In this document: positions 58,131 through 64,000 of the stretch, in pieces
How the letters are laid out: every line of letters begins with the position of its first letter
How positions within the stretch are numbered: the first letter of the stretch is position 1
Assembly: GCA_963576475.1 (NCBI GenBank)
Contig: OY754972.1
Location: 9,817,062 to 9,881,061 of the forward strand
Direction of reading: 5' to 3'
DNA from: Molanna angustata
Taxonomy: Eukaryota > Arthropoda > Insecta > Trichoptera > Molannidae
Length of the DNA stretch: 64,000 nt
Made by a program: the position numbers and the translations under genes
Notes under the pieces: generated by a model
What the model saw: the letters and a program-made list of their open reading frames with translations, nothing else
What the model was told of the DNA's origin: nothing
Database searches by the model: none

Positions 58131-58744
58131 TAAACAACACCAACGGAGCAGGTCTGGTCGTAGAAACCGGAGGAGGAGCCGCTCTTCTGGATCTACCAGG
58201 AACATCCTTGGAACAGGTCCGTCACATTGCCGGAGATCCAGGCATCTCCACCCTGCGGCTTCCTAGGGCTCCACCCGCACCCCCACCAGCCAGAGACGTG
58301 GACCTCGAGGTATGCTTCGTTTGCAAACACTGCAAGGTCGCCTTCCTGACAGACCACGCCTTGCTGTCTCACCAGCGCCAAGCCTGCTACGCGGGACGAG
58401 AGAGAGAACGCGGCGTCATCAGGGTAGTCCAAACTGTGCTAGAATGCAAGACTTGCCCCGGTGGCGAAAACTTTAAAACGCTCCAAGAATTCAGAAAGCA
58501 CACCGAGACAGAGATGCACCACAAGACCGGCTTGCCACCCCCCGAATCGCCACTCAGCCACGAGATGGAAGACGTGGTCAACCAGATAACACTCCTAGCG
58601 GCGAGGGCAGCTCAGGAGTCACCATCGGCCAGCAAAGACTCAAACGCCAACATCCAGAGGGAGTTTTGTGCTCCGGGTCCAGCCAAGCCCAGGTTCCTAC
58701 CACCGGGAGAGCTGATGCCGCAACAGGCCAGCGCTGGTCACTAA
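58131..58744 (+). CDS. Terminal exon of a zinc-finger homeobox-like transcription factor (partial)
   Basis: The exon follows the acceptor ag at 58129-58130 and begins with the last two bases of a split codon. It then reads 203 residues to TAA at 58742-58744. It is about 57% GC against AT-rich flanks. Two zinc-finger-like modules are visible: C64-x2-C67-x12-H80-x4-C85 (CKHCKVAFLTDHALLSHQ...) and C105-x2-C108-x14-H123-x5-H129. A Pro/Ala stretch (residues 44-53) precedes them, and a helical-looking segment EMEDVVNQITLLAARAAQ follows. The C-x2-C...HQ...CY form resembles fingers near the end of zfh2/ZFHX3/4 proteins, large nuclear DNA-binding regulators of neural and appendage development. That identity is from memory of the family; no homeodomain lies in the window, so no gene symbol is given. 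Another multi-finger regulator is possible. The upstream ORF start (58079) is intronic. Confidence 0.85.
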
Positions 58745-59800
58745 CAATTAACATTCTTCGAATTCGTTCGAAACAATTACGCAGGTCGAAAGTTTTAACT
58801 TAAACACCGTCTTAGTGTAAATCATAAAAACAATTGCTGTGTATTTACAAGAAACTTCATTTAAAACCTATTGATGAACAAGCGAAAAAAATATCATGAA
58901 GATGTGCAGTATTACATTGATACACAACAATCGTTTTTGTCAAAGACGGATATAATTTATTTTGCCAAATAGACATGTGATTTACGCTGTTGAATCTTTG
59001 AATGTATTTTTTATGAAAAGACTATTTTGATCAATACAGTTTCAAAGGGACATTTCAAATTAGTGCTTTAGATGATGTATAGAATCTTCTCGACCTGCAT
59101 CAAGTGAGAATTACTTATCACAACTTGCTGATGAAACGATTGAATAGGAGTTTTGAATTGGATGTGAATAAAATCCACAAATAACGCATGAAATTATTGG
59201 TTATTATTGATGCAAAAAAAAATGGAAAATATCATTTTGAATTCATATCCACTGTAATGTATAAAACTTATAGACGAGTACTACTATGCCTGTTCTTGTA
59301 TAGAATGAAAAATATATCCTCAACTTACGATTCCTAATGATTCATAGTTACTATTAGCTGAATGTATGAGAGAATATTTTGCGAATTTGTTAATGTTTTC
59401 AAATGTATTCTTATATTCTATAATTTTAGACTTTTTATTACTAATATAATTGAACATGATTCCTGACAAGTTACTATTTTGACGACGGTCGGCATTTTTT
59501 ATAAAAAAATTAATGCTTTTAAAAGGTTATGATTATGATATTTATATTCCTACGTATATAGAAAGAAAATAACGCATATTTTAGTATTTACACACTTAAT
59601 TTAAAACTTATATTTTTATTCAAGGCTAATACGTTATTTTTTCGCTCGATTCGCAAATTTTAAATAAACAAAAAAAGTGTTTAGAATGGTGTATTATTAC
59701 TCAAATGTAAAAGTAAGCGGTTGTAAATAATACTGTTAAGGAATGGATATTTAGACTAATAAAAGCGTTTTCCGTGGATATTAAGTGTATAGATAATGTA
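58745..59800 (+). other. 3' UTR of the zinc-finger gene
   Basis: AT-rich sequence following the stop without repeats that I recognise. AATAAA signals occur at 59167-59172, 59663-59668 and 59758-59763. The last two are followed within about 30-50 bases by T/GT-rich sequence, so the main cleavage site may be near 59700-59800. The UTR could also extend further. Confidence 0.6.
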
Positions 59801-60544
59801 TTGTATTTTACCTACGTAGTTTAAACGGGGGCAGATGACGGTTTTCTTTTGATATTTTTTAAATTTGTAAAAAAAAATATTTTAGATTTGTATGTATAGA
59901 AGCATCGCCCTCTCAGAGTTCCTGGTTCGAAATTCCTATTTAAAACGTGAAAAATCGATCAAATTATAAATTAAAAGTGTATTCGAAGTTCGACTTTATG
60001 CCGCAGTCGTCGGCTTCCGGCGGAAACGCGTCGAAGAGTTTACCGAGGAAAATTTTGATGAGATATAAATATTTATTCGACATTTATAAATTTATAATCT
60101 CGCCGTAACATGTTCCTACTTCTTTAACTCAAGAAGGTCGTGATTATCTTCCGTTTTGTTCATATATTCAGAAGAGATTTATATATCTTTTTCGTTATGA
60201 GGCAAATATAAAAATTTGCCGCAATTCTGTTTTATTAATTCTTTATTACTGTCGCCGTTGCCGACTTAATGAAGGTGAAGGGCGCAAAGTAGCGCATTTC
60301 AAGATCTAAAGCCGATCCAACCACTCAAGTGCGGTCTCCTTGGCATTAGGTCTCATGTGTCAATCAACAGACTACGAAGAGATAGCTACACGGAATTGAC
60401 GTAGCGGTATATCGAGTATGACCAAAAAATATATTCATTTGTGAGTAAAAAAAAAATCGATTGCATGCCAGCAATTGTATGATCGTAATGTAAAATGTGC
60501 GATTCGTTTTGTAAACGTTTTGAAATTGTTGATAACGTTCTAAA
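59801..60544. other. Possible extended 3' UTR or intergenic sequence
   Basis: It includes a GC-richer patch (cgtcggcttccggcggaaac, near 60008) and otherwise AT-rich DNA. No transposon signature from 58.7 kb onwards, unlike the rest of the window. Confidence 0.4.
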
Positions 60545-60720
60545 AAATGTACGATACCAAGTCACGTCGCGCACTGGGGGGCGGCGTGGCGGCGTGCTCT
60601 CGCTGCCGAACTCGGCGGACATCTCGACATACAGTTTAATTAAAAGCGAATGTTTTAATTAAATAACATTCATCCGATTACCGCAGTGACGGACCCGCGC
60701 GGGGCTCGTCACTCGAGTAT
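60545..60720. other. CpG-rich patch downstream of the zinc-finger gene
   Basis: ggggggcggcgtggcggcg, cgctgccgaactcggcgg and ggacccgcgcggggctcg form the most CpG-dense non-repeat stretch. A minus-strand frame (60386-60622) runs through it without domain. It may be a promoter, an enhancer or a conserved UTR block. Confidence 0.4.
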
Positions 60721-63700
60721 CTGTTCGGAATTTTTAAATTACCCTTTTTTTGAAAATTATAAACCTAGAGTCTTATAATGCTGATCATATCACGATATTG
60801 TAAGTATTACAATGTTTTATAACTTATTACTGTAGGGTGAAGGTATGAATCGAAAACGGAGAAAGCGTGTTGAGTGGCGAGAGAATATCGTCCGATGAGG
60901 TTATATAGCCGCTGTTTGATGATACCCACATATAGCGAAGTCTGTGTACAGCGGTTCGAGAGCACGATATGATAAAACAATATTACCATCGACTCCCAGG
61001 AAGCAAGTTCCTATCTTTATAGCATATAATATATAATTAATAATACTATATAATGACTATGTAATACATATTTAATCAACTTACGATAGTTGTAATGATA
61101 GTTTAAGAGTTCCTTGAGCATCCGAAGTGGCTATAAATAAAAATGTTTCAGCATTTATATATAACGCTCGAGGTGTTAGAGTATCTTTCAATTTATTGAT
61201 TGTTTTTTTTCATTAATTCATATGAGTTATTTATAACAACAGGTTATATATAAATAAAAATATTATATTTTTTGTAATTTCTATTACAACTTAACATTTT
61301 CGTTAAGTCGAGCTTTTATTATTAATTTGACTACATATATACATACATTCATACATACAAACAAGCATCTTCATATAAATATATATGATCATTCAGATAT
61401 TTTGTATTTTGATGGCTGTTATTATTGGCAAGATGATATAATGAAATAAAACGAAAAAATGCATTTTTGTGACGTTTTCAATTTGTTCAATAAATTGTAA
61501 TTCACGTTATTTTTATGCTTACAAAATATTATTGAAATGTCAAAAATGTATCACATGTTTATTGTTTTTACAAAAAAATCAAACGTATCATTCGTCTGTC
61601 AAAAAATAAAAAAGCAGTGTTTCTAAACTTGTTTTGGGTTCGTTATTCATTTGTCCAACAAATGAATACATTAAAACACAGTGTCTCTAAAACCTATGTA
61701 GTCAGATTAGTAAATGCATTTTAGACGAAAAAGGTGTATTTTTCAATGATATTATGTATTATTTTTGTTTAAGTTTGATAATTATTATTTACGGTCAATA
61801 AAAATAAATATTTTATACCTAAATCCTTTACTGGTCGTTCGCCAGAAAAATGAAAAAAATTGGTTCCTATTAATAACTACTATTGAAATATAATTATAAA
61901 GTAAAAGAATATTAATTACTTACAGAATTTAGGTATTTAAATAAACTACACACTTAATAACAATGTTTAAGGAGTTAATGTGAAAATTAACTGCGGTTCC
62001 CAAATTGTTGGGGCTCCGCGAAATCTGTATTATTATTGTACGTAACGTAATGTAGGATGTAATTTTAATTATTAAAAAAAACACGTAGAAATAAAAATTA
62101 TTGAAATATCGTAGTTATATTCCAAAACGAACAAACTCGAAACTTGGGTCCTGCTTTGCACGGCCTACCTCGCAAACAAGTGAGTTTATTTTGGAAAAAT
62201 TATGTGTGATTCTTGGATTTTTTATTATTATTATCATTATTAATTATTATTATTAAATGAGTAATTTTACTTGTGTAAGGTTAGTTTCCATGGGCTACGT
62301 GGCGTTGGAATAAAATGAAATTCAAAAGATTTAATAAATAAAAAAACAACATATTCCATTCATCACAAGATACACTCAAAAATTTAAATCAATTTAAATC
62401 AGAATTTTTGTTAGTAAAATCTTAATTCTTGATTGCATAGCTTTCACGTTATACCTTACCAATATTTTTTCTATTGAATTACGATAATCTTATTTGTGTT
62501 TACTTAAAAAATAAACTAACGTCCACTTATATAAATCATAATAATCGCCGATAAATTTAAATTTGAATTTATTTTTTCTTCCAAAGCCTCTGTACGCCCG
62601 CTGCAGTAAAATAGCAAGGTGTTGCCATCGCAGCATTATCAGACATACCTTCGACTTTTTTATGGGAATCAAGAAAAATAATGTGTACCTACAAAAATGA
62701 TTGAATTTGAAAACAATATGAAAAAGGAACATGACAGCAAAAGCTTGAGAAATACAGTAATTCAATCATAATTCAGTTCAAAATTGTAATATCTCTTTTT
62801 TTATATATTTTTGCATTTCACACAATTCATACTTCGATTGAAAGTACTAATATTATGAAAATATTTCTTTATTTATGTCGCAAATTAGATTCAGATATTT
62901 TTTCGATGAACTGAGATTAAATATGGCGGCATACATAGTGTTCTTGATTCTGCTAAAATTGTCTCTATTACAAAATTATCGCATCGCATATATACCTTTA
63001 AGTAGTGAGTATATGTGTGTGAAGATATTATTTTTTACTTATTTAAAGAAAACCAAATAACAGAAGAATATGTTGATTTTTACAATATTAAAAAAATAGT
63101 GCGGAATATTCCTATTTACAATTATTATTATTGATTACTACAACATTTTTTCATTGAGTTTGATGCTTTATAAAAATGAATTTTACGTAGTTAAATAGCC
63201 AATTATAGGATATATTATTATATAATTGAGTGTTTCAAAGTATGTTTCATATTGATTATTTTCATATACAAGTAATTTAACTGCAATGTTGAAAAATCGC
63301 ATGAAAAGAGAAAACATGAAATCATAATTTCGTCATTATAAATATGAATAAAAAAATCACAGAAACAAAAAGCATTTTTTTTTAAATCAACACGTTTTAT
63401 TTTCAATCTTTCTTATCAGGATGATACTAACAACGTATACGTCATATATTTTTATAATACGGAGTAATTATTTAATATTTCGCGTTTTCTCTTGATTCGT
63501 GATTTTTTTTTTCAAATGAAACGTTAATATGTTTGGTTCTATAGTATGTTGACACCATAAAACCACGCCGTAGATATTTTTTGCTATGAAAATGACATTT
63601 TATTGAAACGCGCGTGTAAAACAGATCTTTTTTTTTAAATGTGATACCCTGCAAAATAAATAAGAATAAAATCATTATATGACTTTAAAAAATTCTTGAT

Positions 63701-64000
63701 CAAGTAACGCACTTTAATTTACGCCAAGGACAGCCTTTAGAGATGTCCATAATTTATTTTGAGTCAAGTTACAAAAATCAGATTTAGATGGTCTGTTTCA
63801 CACGCGTTTTCGACTACGGCGAGGCGTAATCCTAGGCGCTGCATACTCTCTTCCGGAGCTAACTACACGCATATTTTTCTGTTTTGATTTTTTTATATAT
63901 TTGTTGTTGTTCAACGTGTTCTATGTTGCCATACTATTTATATTATTGTCAAAGGAAAATAAAATAATAATGAACACAGTGGTGTATTTACGTATTGATA
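60721..64000. other. AT-rich intergenic or extended UTR sequence
   Basis: No gene, LINE or SINE recognised. AATAAA occurs at about 61442 and in the 61795-61810 region (ggtcaataaaaataaat). A GC-richer spot at 63800-63870 (gactacggcgaggcgtaatc) is unexplained. Short frames look random. Confidence 0.45.

Noticed and set aside
58193..58432. Antisense frames over the zinc-finger exon
   Set aside because: GC-rich coding DNA keeps antisense frames open; the + strand has the acceptor, zinc-finger spacing and stop context.

Overview
The window is AT-rich metazoan DNA, almost certainly from an insect. I lean towards a moth or butterfly, as an inference. The reasons are several RTE/BovB-type LINE tails with (AAG)n or (ATGGT)n ends, many tRNA-derived SINEs, Helitron-like elements, frequent TAGGTACCTAC-type strings and 'gccatctat' repeat motifs. 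It has no bacterial traits: no operons, no dense ORFs, no Shine-Dalgarno sites.

The only convincing host coding sequence is one terminal exon on the + strand (58131-58744). It follows a clean pyrimidine tract and AG acceptor. It encodes about 203 residues with two zinc-finger-like modules and a conserved-looking tail, most consistent with the C-terminus of a large zinc-finger homeobox factor (zfh2/ZFHX3-like). A long AT-rich 3' UTR with several AATAAA signals follows. The roughly 58 kb upstream fits a giant intron or 5' flank of that gene. It alternates repeat-rich DNA with a few GC-richer, repeat-poor islands (about 7.8, 12.2, 18.6, 21.3, 28.6, 30.5, 35.3, 43.1 and 45.2 kb) that are candidates for regulatory elements.

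The rest is a transposable-element archive. It contains: (i) LINE remnants of several clades: a jockey-like RT at 13.4-14.7 kb, RTE-type C-termini at 17.4, 27.9, 31.7, 46.7 and 53.4 kb, and others at 20.0, 41.9, 46.4, 53.9 and 54.4 kb; (ii) three tRNA-derived SINE families; (iii) two near-intact, oppositely oriented 1.0-kb elements at 25.3 and 33.9 kb with Helitron/helentron-like ends and a third broken by an RTE, plus remains of a Helitron protein at 52.7-53.4 kb; (iv) several fold-back MITE-like families, with TTAA, TWA-type or TA target sites; (v) an uncharacterised 'gacgaagttg' repeat with perfect or near-perfect hairpins; (vi) minisatellites, a 42-bp satellite split by a LINE tail, and long TA and GT microsatellites.

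Nested insertions (MITE in SINE-like element at 29.8 kb; RTE in helentron-like element at 31.7 kb; LINE tail in satellite at 33.4 kb; RTE in Helitron at 53.4 kb) give relative ages. No functional tRNA, rRNA, CRISPR or intact transposase gene was seen.
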